Positions 10,701 to 25,700 of a DNA stretch of 64,000 nt are shown here, piece after piece; the first letter of the stretch is position 1; every line of letters starts with the position of its first letter. The DNA is from Zygaena filipendulae. Its lineage: Eukaryota > Arthropoda > Insecta > Lepidoptera > Zygaenidae. The DNA is taken from the NCBI GenBank assembly GCA_907165275.2, contig OU015655.1, positions 5,220,501-5,284,500 of the forward strand, written 5' to 3'. Both the position numbers and the translations under genes were made by a program. Under the pieces are notes generated by a model. The model did no database searches. It saw only the letters and a program-made list of their open reading frames with translations, and was not told where the DNA came from.

Positions 10701-13700
10701 ACATAATTAGATGATCAAGTAATGCCTAAGGCAAAGACATTCTATATAAAATATCATTGACCTAAGGACAACGCAGAAGCATAATTGTTTCAAGAGCTTT
10801 TATAGCTAGATTACATTATGGTTAATAAAACGCACCAAAAATATCGATTACACATTCTTTTATATAGGTACCTACTTTAAATTGTCTTAATCACGTTCCG
10901 TTTTTTAAAATGACATTATACGTTCAAATAATCTGTATCAATAATGTTTGTTGGTGTGTTACTTGTTTTTAAGTCGGTACTTGTAACTAAAATTAATACC
11001 TATGTATCTACTACAACAATAACTGATGTTCCAATTGACTCACTAAATAATATAATTATAATAATAATAATATAATAATTCACTTCACAACTTCACACAC
11101 ATCACACACTTCAGATCTACTTGATCCCACACAAAGCTATAAACTTGTGTCGTGGAAACCAAGCAAACAGTAAATTAATGTTAATTGGCAATTAATGAGA
11201 TGTAACTTAAATAGTTAAATGCCAACTAACATTAATTTACAGAACGTCTCTGATTGCGGCAGTTTTGTTTTAAAAATCTATACTTAACTAAGTAATCATT
11301 AAAGTCGACTCTGAGTGCGGCGGTTTGCCTACATTATAATTAATTAATGTGCTGTCAACCGTAGAGGAGTTCCCTCTTAGGAGCCAACCTCGAGTGCAGT
11401 GGCCATGTCATAGTGACACTTAGAATAGGTTATCACAACTGAATGAGTTCACAGCATTTCACGTCTGTGCTGCTAACCATCAAGAAGTGCCCTAGTCAGG
11501 ACCTTAGCCTGAGTTCACCGTATGTTCAGAGAATGCGTAACTACACAAAATTTTGTGTCTGTGCTGTTGAATGTTGAAGAATTCATTTATCTGAAGCTAT
11601 TCCTGGATCACGATTCAGGTCATACCTACTTACCATTAAAATACACCAACATATTTATAAAAAAACACATAGGATAAGATATAATCATAAAGGATAAGAA
11701 CTACAATTCAGCTTGCAAGATTTATACCTAAACAAATGAACGTTACTGAATAAATGTTGTAAATAATCTTTTGAACTTTTTGTATGTATGGGTACTTTTT
11801 TATGTATGGGTACGTGCGTACTGCGTAGACTACGAATGTACAATTCGAGTTCCATTTCCTGTTTCGACTGAAAAACTTTTATACCTGTGCAGTGATTGAT
11901 TGATCATCGATGAATATTGTGTTAATGGTATTTCCTGCGCATGATGCCTGTCCAAAGGCTGTGTATTGGCTCCATTATCTGATTTCAGTGTGAAATGATC
12001 ATCTGTCATCGTCACTTGTCATTGCACATGGAACGGATAGCCTGAATATGATTTCCGACGTCAATTAATGAGCAATATCCGCAAATTTATAATTTGTACA
12101 ATTTATGAACTAAATATTATGATATATCTACTTGTGAATAAGCAGAAAGTAAATGTCAAACTTTAGTACTCCACATAGACCAATTAAACAAGTTTAGTCT
12201 AGTTTAGGTTAGGTACTTAGGTAGTCTAGTTTAGTCTAGTCTATGTTTAGTCTAGTTTTATTTGTCCATGGTACTCCATAAACCTTTAGGTACTCTTAAA
12301 AAAACTACTAACGGCCGCACTCAAGAGTCGTTTTAATGATTAATTAATTTTAAGTAAAGATTTTAAAAATAAAACTTCCGCACGCAGAGACCTTCATTAA
12401 ATTGATGTTAATTGGAAATTAACTAATTATAAGTTAAATTTAGTTGAATGGCCAATTAACATTGATTTAATGAACGACTCTGAGTGCGGCAGTTTTTTTT
12501 TAATATTTACTTAAAATAGCCCATACCAAACTAATGCTACCAAGTCAAGCTTAATTTTATTCCTTTATACTAGCTGTGCTCCGCGATTTCAACCGCATGA
12601 AACCTTTTAATATAGGTAAAGTATACTTAACAACTTTTTCCCGACATCCGATTTAAATAAATTTTTGGTAAAAATATTCAATTTACAGATCGCGGATTTT
12701 ACCCTTTTATTTTAGTATTAGCTGTGCCGCGGGGCACCCGTGTGAGTTTCAGAATTCCCGCAGGAACTTCAAAGTCGCCTAATTTACTTCTTATAAGTTA
12801 TAACAACAGCTAACTAGCGGTGAAAGTCCCGTCAAAATCAGTCCAACCGTTTTGGATATTCATCCGCGTGAGTTTCGGAATTCCAGCAGGAACTCCAAAG
12901 TTCTTTTATATAAACCTTGTCCTGACCAACATAAAACAAAAGAATTATCCTATTTTGTGCAGTCATTTGGAAGTTATGTGATCACATACATTTCGGCGAT
13001 TCCTTTTTATTTAAATAGATAAAGATAGACATTGTCGGCAAGCAATAATGAAATTCACCCTATATAGGAGTAGAATAGTAGAAAGGGCGAAACGCGGGTA
13101 AAACTGCGAGGAGTTCTATATATTTTTGTTATAAGTAGGTAATAAATAATATCTAATAAATTGGCCAACTAAAAAATCTGAATAACCCGCGATTATTTTT
13201 GGGATGCCAAAAACTTTCAAAAATAACAACACTCAAAATAGCATGGCAAAGAGTTTTATCTTCAAATTAATCGCATCTTGGATAAGTAGGTAGGTACCCA
13301 CCTTACGCCTAATACGACATAGTGCAGGACTTCTTATTCAGACGTCAGATTTAAAAAAGAAATGGAAAATAAACAAAATATAGGTACAAAACAAAACAAA
13401 ACAAAAAAAAATAATAAAAAACATAATATTATAAATTTTTTATATGCTTACATTATTATATTAATCAGTGTTACAAAAAAATAAAAATAACTAGGTAACT
13501 ATTGATAAATAATAACAGACCCAGAACATTTGTAATTTATTTATTTATTTATTTATAACACAAAAAGTTCACAGCATTACAGTAAAACTAAGTCACTGTG
13601 AATTTAATAATACAAATACGCTAAGACTACTAATAAACTACAACAAGATAAAACGTAAAACGCTAAATTTTTAATGCATTCATCCGCTCGCAATACCTCA

Positions 13701-16700
13701 AGCATTCATCGCGCACACACATCCATCGACTGGCAATCAAATCGCATAATATTTTTAAACTCTGCTCATTGTTCTATCTGAATAGTTATTGTTTTTAGTC
13801 TTTATTGTATTTTTAAACTACACTTATTCACAACACAAAGGCTCGAAGACCACAAGCTCCCAACAATGGCGACCGAAAAGCGCATAACTCTGTCGAGGTC
13901 AAATTGTTTAAAATGTGTCAAATGTTTTCATTTGATTAGGCAGGTTAACGTAAAATTCAATTCCAGTGTAACATTGTTGCTCTTTAAGCGAGTTAACACC
14001 AACTCTGTAAAATAGAGTAGGTGTGCATTGTAGATATGACGGCCATTTCATGCACTATGAAACTAACATCTATGTAGCTGAGTAAAGAGTGCGGACAAAG
14101 TAAGGAGTGAGGGAGTTGCGGTATCTTTGATCTCTAGAAAATCACTTTTCTTACCTATTCAGTATTCATGTAGAAAAACTGAGATTTTAAAAGAAAATTA
14201 GTAAACCGACAATTTTGAGGGATTCCATTTATAGACTTCGTAGGTATGACACGATCGATTCGTGTATGTACTTTGTAGGTAGGTACGTATCGGTCCATTC
14301 AATTCTGTCTCTCGCGACCTCCGCCCGCCCTTTGCCTCGGCCGTTATTCGTTTCGGTTCGGGGGTTGGAACTGAAGGCCTTTACAAACTGAAGCTGTCTC
14401 TTGAGGCTAACGCACTCTCGTGCAATCACATTCTTGGCATACCTACAAAAAATTTTAATTGAAATGCGAATGTTTGTATGTTAGTTACGTTCCACGCTTT
14501 AAATAGTCAACCGATTATCATGAAATTTTGCATATCTATGTATATACACGTTACGAGGACAGACATTCCCACCGGAACACGGAAATTCACGCGGAAATTA
14601 CATTTAATGAAAAAAAGAGTGCATTCGCTTAAAAAAGTTGCAGTCCAATTTTTCAAGGTGGCTTAAAATGCTAGTTACCGAACTACCTGCATACGTGAAT
14701 CCTCAGACACTTCATAGATGAAGTGTATGAGGATTCACGTCATACACTTCATCTATCTTCACGTCAGTTTGTACAGTCCTATTTGACATCAACGGAGATA
14801 CTACTCGTGCTCCATTCACGACGAAAACTTTATTACGAACGAACACACTATAACAATAATAAATAGAATTATAGGTATTAGGTAGCTTAAATTGCGTCTG
14901 AAGTGCGTAGTATGCCTGCCTATTAGCTAGTCTAAGCCCACGCAACGTAGAGAGTCAAATGTATTTCTTTCATCGTACGACAAGATACGCATTAAACTAA
15001 GTATGTACCTATAGGTAATATTATAATACATTGAAAATTAATATTAGAGACAGAAACACTTACTGTTTATTTAGGAAATGTTTTAATTTGCAGTCCAAAT
15101 TATTTAAAGTTATTTTAATTATTTAATGAGAATCGTTCAAAAGGACTGATTTTTTTATAATATAAATTTCATTCGAATATACTCTACAATGTTATGTGAA
15201 ATATTTTTAATATTATAATAAAAGAGTAGAATCCGCGATTCTGTACATTGAATATTTTTACCTAAAATTGAGAGGGGTGATAAAAGAAGAGTAACCAAGC
15301 CCAAAAAAAAGTTTTTAAAATTCTTTTCTGTCTGTATGACTGTTCGCGATAATCTCCGGATCTACTCAACCGATTGTCATGCGGTTTTCAGAGGTAGATT
15401 AGGCTTAGTCTGGAGCTACATACTTACAGGCTTTATTTTATTAAAATCGGATGTCGGGAAAAAAGTTGTATAAAAACCTTTTATGCGGGTGAAACCGCGG
15501 GGCACAGCTAGTACTTATTTTTAATACTACCTATATATTGAACTTATTGTGTACTAAAGAACAAAAATCTTTTAAAACCACTGAAGAACGTTACACGTGA
15601 TAGGAGTTAGGAACTTTGTACTTGTTATCCCTCGTAGATCTCATTTCTTTTATTAGCGAAGCCATTATCTTGCTAAGTTTTTGATGCGAGATTAGCTTTC
15701 TTTCACATATTTTTAGGATGTTTTTATAACAAATACATTACGCCTACGCCGTAAAACTTTGTCATTTCTATTGGTGAAATAATTTTTATTTTATTTATTT
15801 GATTCTTTGAAATTGTATGAAATGAATGAGAAATAACACTTTATTGAAAATTAATAAAAACCTGAAAATAAGTGGCTTCAAAGTGCGGAATCTTGGATAG
15901 TAAATAAAGTATATTATATTCTCTTTTACAGTCAAGTAAGTAACAAGTATTTTGTAGAAATATATGTACCTAAAATATCATTTTCGGTTTAATGATTTAA
16001 TATCATTTTCGGACTTTGAGTTTCTTCCATAAGGTTGACAAGCTGTTCCTTGTGTTTTCAATCGCGATAAACTCGGAGCTGCCCCTGGAATTCTGGAATA
16101 AAAGTACCTTATATTCTTTTGTGTTCCCCTAACCACGTATTTGCAACTTTTCAAGCGGTTTCCTTTGCGTTAATTTCGGAGTTCTTTTTTGTAAATCTGA
16201 CAATATGTATGCAATATTTCATTATAATCGATTAACTCGTCAAGTCGTGAAAAGGTTACTTTCGCATTTACATACATATAATATTTATATTAGTAAATTG
16301 TACCAGTGCGAAGCCGAGGCCGGTCGTTAGTATTACACATAATATTATTAATGCGAATGTGTGTTTGTTAGTTACGCTCTCTAGCCATATTTAATATCTC
16401 AACCTTTAATCACGAAATTTTGTACACACGTTGTTAGGGGTACGTAATATAGAAAAGGACACAGGATACTTTTCCCCATAATTCCGGTTCAAAGTATGTA
16501 TGAGTTGAATGTCGTAATTTTTCCACAGAGATAGTTTTAGATATTCTACCTAGTTCTTTATTCGCCTTTTTCTTTTCACTATGAACTTTCTCACATATAG
16601 TGAATTTAATCAGCGCGTTAAGTTGCAATTAATGTATTTTTTTTAGCCACACACAGTTCGAAACTGCGGTTTATGGTGATTATATAGAACGAGAATTCTT

Positions 16701-19700
16701 TTCCAGAAATATTGTAACACCCGAAACCGACACCTGAAACATTCTTGTTCAAAATAGGCTATTTGACTAATTTTTTTTTCTTAGTCCGTCTTGTAGATTA
16801 ATAAAAAATATTGGACACGTATTTTTTCTTTTTTTACGTATTCAAAAAATAACAGAGATACATTGAGTTGAAATTTCGCGTGACGTCACTAACTAGTGCA
16901 GTTTGTATGGCGGCTTGTAGCGGTAAGTGACGTCACGAGCCCCCACCCTAAACTTTAATGCGCTTTATCTCTGTGTATTTTTATTTATTTGAAAAATAAA
17001 AAAAATACGTGTCTAATGATTTTTAATTTTCTAAAAGACGGACTAATTGAAATTTTGATTTTCAAAAGTTGTCAACATCCCTATTGCAGGACAGTAAAAC
17101 TAGATACAAAAATAAACGATGGACCCAAAACCAAGTCGGTTGTCGCCCATACTCTATTCTATTTATACCCTACGTTTATAGAATATTCACTTTGCAGAGA
17201 TGGAATACAGTTACGACGAAGAAGAAGTCAGTGATGTGGATCGTGAACTGAGACCGCTGACGCGACGCACCGCCAAGCACATTGCTGCCGGAGAGGAACG
17301 ACCTCGGATCAACTCCAGTCAGCAAACCACACCTACTGATGGTAAGCATCATCAGAAAATATACTAATAACAAAGAATACTGACTATTACTACGTAAAGA
17401 AGCGATGATCTTCACCCCCAACGCCAACTTAGAGCCTCACTCCGCCCCTCGACAACGTAGTGGCAAGGCTAAGGTGATAGCGCTGTAGACTGTAACTGCT
17501 GCATGTGTGTCGGACAATAGCAACTTGAATTTAGAACTCATAATTTTCCCCTCGCTGTGCCACGGCACGAGCCCTACGACACATAAAGCCTGGGAGTAGG
17601 GAGTTTAAAGAGGTTCCCCCGTGTGAGATGTGTTAAATTTATCTTTATCTTCTAATATATATAAATCACGTGTCACGTTGTTTGTCCGCGATGGACTCCG
17701 AAACTACTGAACGGATTATGATAAAATTTTGTAACCATTTATAATATGGTCCAACTTAAAAGATAGGATAGTTTTAATCCCGGAATTCCCGCGAGAACTC
17801 CGGAATTGATGCGGGGAACAGCTAATCACCATAAACTACTGTAAGAGGTACAAAGAAGGACGTAGAGTAACTACTCTTTTCCCGGAATTAAATTGAAATT
17901 ACCGCGGAAGAAATCGCGGGGACAGCTATATTTTCTATTTTCTCAGTGGTTTTATCCGTGTACCATATTTTTCACTTCAGGAGTGGAAGCACCAAAAAGC
18001 TCTGAAATACGTTATTCTTTATTTGAAAAGAAGAGCCTAAATGCCGTATTCATACACTCAGACTGGCCGTACTTCCATGCTTTCTTTCCTTTCAATTTTC
18101 ACTTTCGTAAATTTCGGTTCTCCCTCGAGAACATTGTAAGTTCTAGTTTAAATGCTATACAAAAGTATAAAATAAATATAATTGTATACTCTAACGTACT
18201 TATCAAGTTTTACAAGCTTTAAGCATTGTGTATATTGCTAATTAAATAGTCTTAAAATGTTGGCTAAAAATGATCATCCATTCGGATATGAAGTGCTTTC
18301 ACACCTTAATGGATTTTGTTAGTTGGCTGTAGTTGAATACACTACGTAGGTATGTCTAATAAACGCTCATTTGTGAATGTGAAATTCATTAGTAACATGA
18401 CATAATATGACTCCTACACTTTCATTTTCGATTGAATCATAATTATGGCCGATCAAATTACGTTGATGATCTTGCCAATCCAATAGTATGCGCCGATGTA
18501 TTCATGCGCCTTCACACCGCAAATGACAATAACATACCGTTTGCTCAATACGAAATAGATATTATGATATGTTATATATCTTTCATTTGAAACTATTTTT
18601 GTACTAGCTGTCCCCCGCGACTTCGCCCGCGGAGTTCCGGGGGTTAATTTCGGGAATTAAGAAAGTATGTCCCTATGTCCCTTCTCCACCACTGACAACG
18701 TATAATTATGCAAAATTATGCAAAATTTCATGATGATCGATTGCGTAGTTAAGTCGTAAAAGCGTTACAAAGAAACAAACTCACGTTTGCATGTATTAGT
18801 ACCTAAGGATTCCTTAATAGCGAGGTACTTAAGCTTGAGAACTATGTTTGAATTATTATTTTGAAAAGAATTCATCTTTCTGTTTTTTTACTTTAACTAC
18901 TTAACCGATCGTTATGAATTTTTGTGTACAGGAAAGGATAATTATAGGGTTTTTTGAACTTTCAAATTAACGCGGGTCATCCCGCTGGGAACAGATAGTG
19001 CTATAATATACGTAGGTATGATTCCAAATAAATTTTTGACATTTTTAAATTATATCCGATAAAGCGAGTTAGTCGCAATAATTTTGAACTCAATCTGTCG
19101 ACTAACTCGCTAGCGCCGACTCTAGCCGTAACTGGATCACGCTGATTGAATGTGTGCTGTGCTCTTGTTTCTAGCTAAGTTACTGAAATGCAATTTTCAT
19201 CCGTGGAAGCGCACTTACATTTTAGTTCAGAAAATAAACGCGGTGACAGTGCTTTATACGCTGCAAAACTGCAGGTTAGAGTAGATAATGTTTTTCATTT
19301 TGGTGAAAATTAAAGTAATACGACCAGTAGTTATGATATCACCTAGTTGCATTCACGGAAAAATCGTTAAAATCTCCTTAGGTAGTTAATGGACGCCAGC
19401 TAACGAGGAATAGCTAATTACAATAAGTTTAGTTAGATTTATGCCATTTTCTCAAAGATTAAGGGTGTAGATTTATGTTTATATTGTATTTTATTAATTT
19501 TTTTATAGTTATGAAATTAGCTACTAATACAATTACTGCTAAATTTATATAAGGATAACTATCATTGGCTAATAGTGTAATCTTGTAACTTAAATCTATT
19601 ATAATGTTCTTGTAGCTGTTGTTGTCCTGAATAAACGAAAATAATAATAATAATAATAATAATTATGATATCATTGTATTAATAGTATTGCAAATATAAT

Positions 19701-22700
19701 TAATATATGATATATAAAAATCTCTTGTCACAGTGTTTGTTATCGAACTCCTCCGAAACTACTTGACTGATTTTTATGTTTTTTTTTGTGTATATTTAGT
19801 AGGTGTTAGAGGTCATAGACTATTTTTTATACCCCTAACACAAAGTTTTGACAAAGTTTTGCTTTGAAGCTCCTGCGGGAAATACGAAACTCACGCGGGT
19901 GAAACCATGAGGCAAAGCTAGTATTATATAGAACAATTGCTATACAAACATAATATATTACGAATACGTGAGTTGTGAATAGGTTCTGTCGCGTCTGAGA
20001 CTTGCTGATATACAAACTTTACCTGTAAGTATATACAAGTAGTATGACAAACTTAAGGAGAAGCTAGAGGGGAACTATCATATATAGCAAAAAAATCAAT
20101 TTTGTAAAAGTGTTGTCGTTTTTGAGAATGTTTTTATTTTTTCCGAAAATTTGCTCTTGTAGTATGTTTTCTTTTACTGTGTGTGTAAACAATCAGACAT
20201 ATTTAAATGTTTTCTTTAGTGAATTACTTGTAGAGACGTAGTCTACAATATTAATGCAGAATTTAGTTAAAAGTATTAGAGTGAATTTTCGAAAACGGCA
20301 ATACTTTTACTAAAGTAATTTTTTGTCTTATGATAGTTCATATTCCCGTCAACCTTCTCCATAAATTTGTCGTAGATACTACTCACGGGATAGCCTGTAG
20401 AGGTAGTGTAGAGGTTAGTTTCAGGTTTCGTATGTAATTTATTTAAAATACTTAATAATAAATATGTATTCAACCAGTAAAATATAGAACGTAATTAATA
20501 CTCTCAGTCTCACAGGTAAAACCTTCAGTCCATTGCTTGAATAGTTGGCTTAAAACTTTTCGCAGTACAAATTAGCGAATAATTTGGAGGTTCAAATTGA
20601 AATGGCTCAAATATCGTGCAGGCTAGCTGACTCTGTTATTGTTTGAACATAGTGCAGGATTGTTTGGTTTTATTTTGATTCCATGAATTTTTTTTTGTAT
20701 TGTGTACGTGCCTTGTATAGAGTAACATAAATAAAAATTGCATTTTATTCCATTCCATTCATGGGGTGAAAAGGGGAGGTGAAAGTTCTAATGAAAGTAG
20801 TTGGTGTTTGAGCTTTTCCTTGTCAAATAAAGCAACACTTATTTCATTATGATTAAACGGAAGAAAATGCCATTTGTGTTTTATTGAGTGGCTCAGTTAT
20901 AGATACGACTATAGTAATTGAAATTTAAATTCATTATATTTATGTAATTATGTATACGTAGAAGTTTTGTTATTTAATTTATGGTTGTAATATTAGCTGT
21001 ACTGTGTACTTCTCAAAGTTAATGGAGGGTACCTTCGTGAAGAGTTACTCTAGAGCGGTCACTTTAATTTTATAAAATTAAGATGTCCTCTATACTAGCT
21101 ACGTTGGTAATAAAATACTTTACTATAAAAAGCTAAATACAACTTTTGACATCATAATAATTACCAGAAAGAATAGCGACCACTGTGAAATTAATAAACA
21201 GTGCATATAAAGTGGTATAATAACATGCATAATCTATCTATACTATAATAAAAGAGTAGAATCCGCTATTCTGTACATTGAATATTTTTACCCAAAATTG
21301 AGAGGGGTGATAAAAGAAGAGTAACCAAGCCCAAAAAACATTTTTAAAATTCTTTTCTGTCTGTCTGTCTGTCTGTTCGCGATAATCTCCGCATCTACTG
21401 AACCTATTGTCATGTGGTTTTCACAGGTAGATGAAGCTTAGTCTGGAGCTAATTATATAGGCTTTGTTTCATTGAAATCGGATGCCGGAGAAAAAATTTG
21501 TATAAAAACCTTTTATGCGGGTAAAACCGCGGGGCACATGCAGCTAGTTGTTTATAATTTTCCGGTGATTTCGGAGTTCCCGTGGGAACTAAGAAGTCAC
21601 TTAGCCCTATATCACTTAGGACTACCGTAGCTCCCTATAAATGAAAGGATTTTCAAAATCGGTTCAGTAGATCCAGAGGTTACCCCCTATAACGTAACAA
21701 ACCTCTTTATAATATTAGTATAGATCTAGTAACATAATTTAAAACAACTTTAGAACTGCATATTTCGTTTACTATTGATTTAAATGAAAAAGTCAGTTTG
21801 AAACCTTGATGTAAAAAAATTACGTGTTTCAAACATTATTATGATTTTTAAGACCCAACGATTATGTGCATTGAAGTTTTTTTCATCACTCATTTACTGG
21901 AGTAGTGGGATGGCACTAGCTTTTTAATTTTTTCTAACATTTGTTCATTGTTCATAAATTGCGCGTTTAAAGTGCCCTTTTGTTTGTCTTCGAGTAAATA
22001 GGCTGTGACAATCGGACAGAGGGCAGATGACATAATGGAATTATAAGAGTTTCGTTTTTCGCCATTTAGCCACAGAGGATAAGTTCTAGTCCACTTAAAT
22101 ACCTAGATTTTTTTACACTCATGCTTGGTGCTTCTGGGTTTCAATACTCTCCGAGAACACTCGTCATCGCTTCGCCTTTACTACTTATTTAATAGAATTT
22201 TGGGAGCTACCCTTTATGAACGAAAATGCAGCACTACAGTGAGAGAGGTGACTTTTCCAGTATCTTTGATGCTTGCTATACTAACGACGTTCTCCTGCAA
22301 AGAATACTATACCCAGTATCCACTTCTTCTATCTATACTATAATAAAAGAGTAGAATCCGCGATTCTGTACATTGAATATTTTTAAGAAAAATTGTCAGG
22401 AGGCGATAAAAGAAGAGTAACCAACCTCAAAAAAAGAGTTTTTAAAATTCTTTTCTGTCTGTCTGTCTGTCTGTCTGTCTGTTCGCGATAATCTCCGAAT
22501 CTACTAAACGGAGTGTCATGCGGTTTCACAGGTAGATTAAGCTTAGACTGGAGCTACATATACGCTTTGTTTCATTCAAATCGGATGTCGGAAAAAAAGT
22601 TGTTCCATAAAAACTTTTCACGCGGGTGAAACCGCGGGGCACAGCTAGTCATAAAATAAAAGAGTGGGTTACATACTAATGAACTTTAGCACAATTATAT

Positions 22701-25700
22701 ATTGATTGGCTAATAGTACAGAATAAAATATAATCAGGAATTTTGTTCCAATAGCTTACCCCTCACGGGTTGAAAGCATGTGACCAGATGACGTTTTTGA
22801 AAGGACTTTTCCTTATTTTGTAATGTCACTACTTTTATGGGCTAAAATATCTTTTTGGGTTGGATTTCGAAATAGATTCCAATTTATGTTTTCGTGGTTT
22901 AAGATTCGCATATTTACAGACGCCATCTTGTCAAACTGATAATAGTGAAGTAAATTTGTTGATGAACTTTATTTGTAGAATGATGGATTTATGGCTTTGA
23001 ACTGGAATGAATTTATCATTCCATCATCAATAGTACTTAGCAGAGAGAAGGTAATCACTAAATTTTAGAGAAATGTGAAATATAGTACAATGAATAAGAA
23101 TTACGAAAAAACAAAAACCTATAGTCATTGATGTAGAAAAAAATACGTTTTACTTGAGTCATAGGTTCATACATTTCAAAAATATCGAAATTTGAATTGA
23201 ATAAACTTTCCTACTTGAAATTCATATTTTACTAAGTCTATATATGTACGTGTATGTATCTATGTACTAAACGGAACAAAATATTCTTTCAGTTTTCAAT
23301 TTCGTTATTCGTTTTTTATTGATTGTGTAACTTATTTATTTTAGTAAGTAGGTATATCAATATTTTAAACGCCTGCTGCGTGCTCACAAACAGTAAGTAC
23401 TCTAGTAATTTTCCATCTGGACCTCGCTCGTTTAAAGGTCTGGGACTTCGAGGAGGGAAGGGAGAGGGCGCAGGGAGACAGAGGGTGTAGCCTTGACCCG
23501 TATAAAAGAGACTGGGACGCACCACACAGCCTATACTTCCACAGTGCTGCTTGCTGTCTATTTATTGTCATTCCGATAAAAATATGCTTCATTGAGCCTG
23601 TCAGGTCACAGCTTACTACTTTCTACTACTCGATACTCTACGTAGTAGGTATCGATGTACTATTTTCTGATTAAAATAAAATTTATGGACCTTTTTTCAA
23701 CTAAGTGTCTTATTCTGTACGTTGTAGGTGTTGTTGTCGTTCTTTGCGCATGTCTGGAATTTCGTTGCGTACATTTAAACCGATTATCTAAGTACTCACT
23801 TGACGCCTATTAGGGTTATTACTCCGTCTCGTTAAGCTGTCCGTACGTCACCCGGGCTTCAGTTTGAAAACAAGCGCTGCAGTGCTACCCGGCAGTGCAA
23901 CAGAACCCATCCGTAAAAAATACTCCTGTGGGATTTATTAAATGCATATTAATCATAATGCTTGAACATTATAGCACACAGACACACACACACCGTGGTC
24001 ACAAACAAGCTAAGTTTGTATTATGGGTACTAGACAGCTGATATAATACTCACACATTTTTTTTGAAATACATACTTATGATACATAATAAATATAATAT
24101 AACTAGTTGTGCCCCGCAGTTTCACCCGCGTGATTTTGGAAATTCCCGCAGGATCTCCAAAGCCTAATTTACTTCTTATATAACATCAGCTTAATTAGCA
24201 GTGAATGTCCCGTTAAAATCGGTACAACTATTACGGAGATTCACCCGCGTGAGTTTCGGGGTTCCAGCGGAAACTCCAAACTTGTTTTATTATCTTCTCC
24301 TTACAATTACAAACACAACAATAAATAAAAGAATTAGCGAAATAAATCCAGCCGTTCACGCGTGATGCCGTAACCAAGGGAAATGGGATTCATTTTATAT
24401 AATTATACATATACTAGCTGCCCCGCGCGGTGTCACCCGCGATAATTTCGAAGTTCCGCGGTCAAAATATGCAAACCCTTTTCATCCCCTTAGGGGTTGA
24501 ATTTTCAAAAATCCTTTCTTATCGGATGCCTACGTCATACAAAGAACACACCCTCCAAGTTTCAGGTCTCTACGATCAGCGGTTTAGGCTGCGCGTTGAT
24601 CCATCAGTCACTCAGGATAAAGCATTTTATATGTATAGAATAGATAATAAATAATAAACACTCAGAATAAAAAATGTTTACCCAGATGCGGGGATCGAAC
24701 TCGCGACACATTGCGCGGTGCTGTCAATGTCATAATAAACTTACATTTTAAATTGTTTTGGTTTGGACACCTACACCTTTATTACCTATCTACTATTTAT
24801 CTTTTGGAAAAAAAAATCTGCATCCATATAATATTTTAAACCAATCTTTCGGTGTGGTTGTTAAAATCGTCAGGCGCTGTAAAAAACTTGCCGATTTTAT
24901 GGAACACAAATATCTATGCGAGGATTGAGTAGGCAGTATACGCGAATCTTTGGTCGTAGGTAGATAAGTACAAAACTAGAAGGAGTTGGCTATATGCCAA
25001 CATTGCATACTACTTTGCTTTAGATTTCGAGTCACCAACCAGCATAAGACTTTGCTCGTCCCTACAGTAGAGTTGGAAAAAGGGAAAAGATGAGTAGAAT
25101 ATCGCTAACAGAGAGTTCTTCTTTGGCTGGAGTAACATCTCTTTATTCAAACTGTTGTTTTCTCCGCTAAGGCGTTAAGCCTAGCCTACTTTCCATTTTT
25201 TCCAAGTTTATTTTTTATTCCATGTAGATATTTATATGTATATATTTATACATACATTTATCATAAATAAATAAAAATTTAATTGCGATTTGTTGGTAGC
25301 GCATCATTTGGGAGCAGTTGGACAGTTCTGTTTTTTTCCTTCATATTAGTCCGAATAAAGTTTATAGGGCAAGAAAAATTCGAAATGTTGCCTGGAGTTT
25401 AAAAAAAATCGAGGAAAACTTACTGAATGGGCTAGTAGACAATTTTTTTTTGTCCGGTTTGTAGATATAATATAAATATAAATATAATGCGCGCTTTAAT
25501 GCGCTATATCTAAGCATATTTTCATTAATTTGAAAAAGCAAAAAACATGTTTCCATTCCTTTTTTATTTTCTAAATGACGAACTACATAATTAGAATTTT
25601 GATTTTCAAAAGTCGTCAACATCCCATGGGATTTAATTGGATTACAATGTCTGTTGGATTATTTTGTTATAAATAAAATCCAGTATTTGTTTTTGTATTT

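Larger units (their letters stand above)
7765..17197 (+). other. Intron 1 (9.4 kb)
   Basis: GTGAGT donor and TTCACTTTGCAG acceptor. It contains a perfect-TIR MITE, a hAT-like MITE, palindromic MITE fragments, a SINE fragment, a diverged tandem repeat, several Helitron-like copies and a near-perfect 48-bp hairpin, all listed separately. 7800-8800 and 13130-14450 hold nothing I can support beyond simple A/T runs and a possible LINE 3' tail near 13540-13640. Open frames near 7811 and 8175 are AT-rich chance frames. Confidence 0.75.

Noticed and set aside
12180..12260. Runs of TTAGG-like and TTTAGTCTAG motifs that might be telomeric
   Set aside because: Irregular short TTTAG/TCTAG repetition, not a TTAGG array.
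24430..24654. 74-residue frame in a repeat
   Set aside because: Lies on the antisense of a Helitron-like copy; related copies break the frame.
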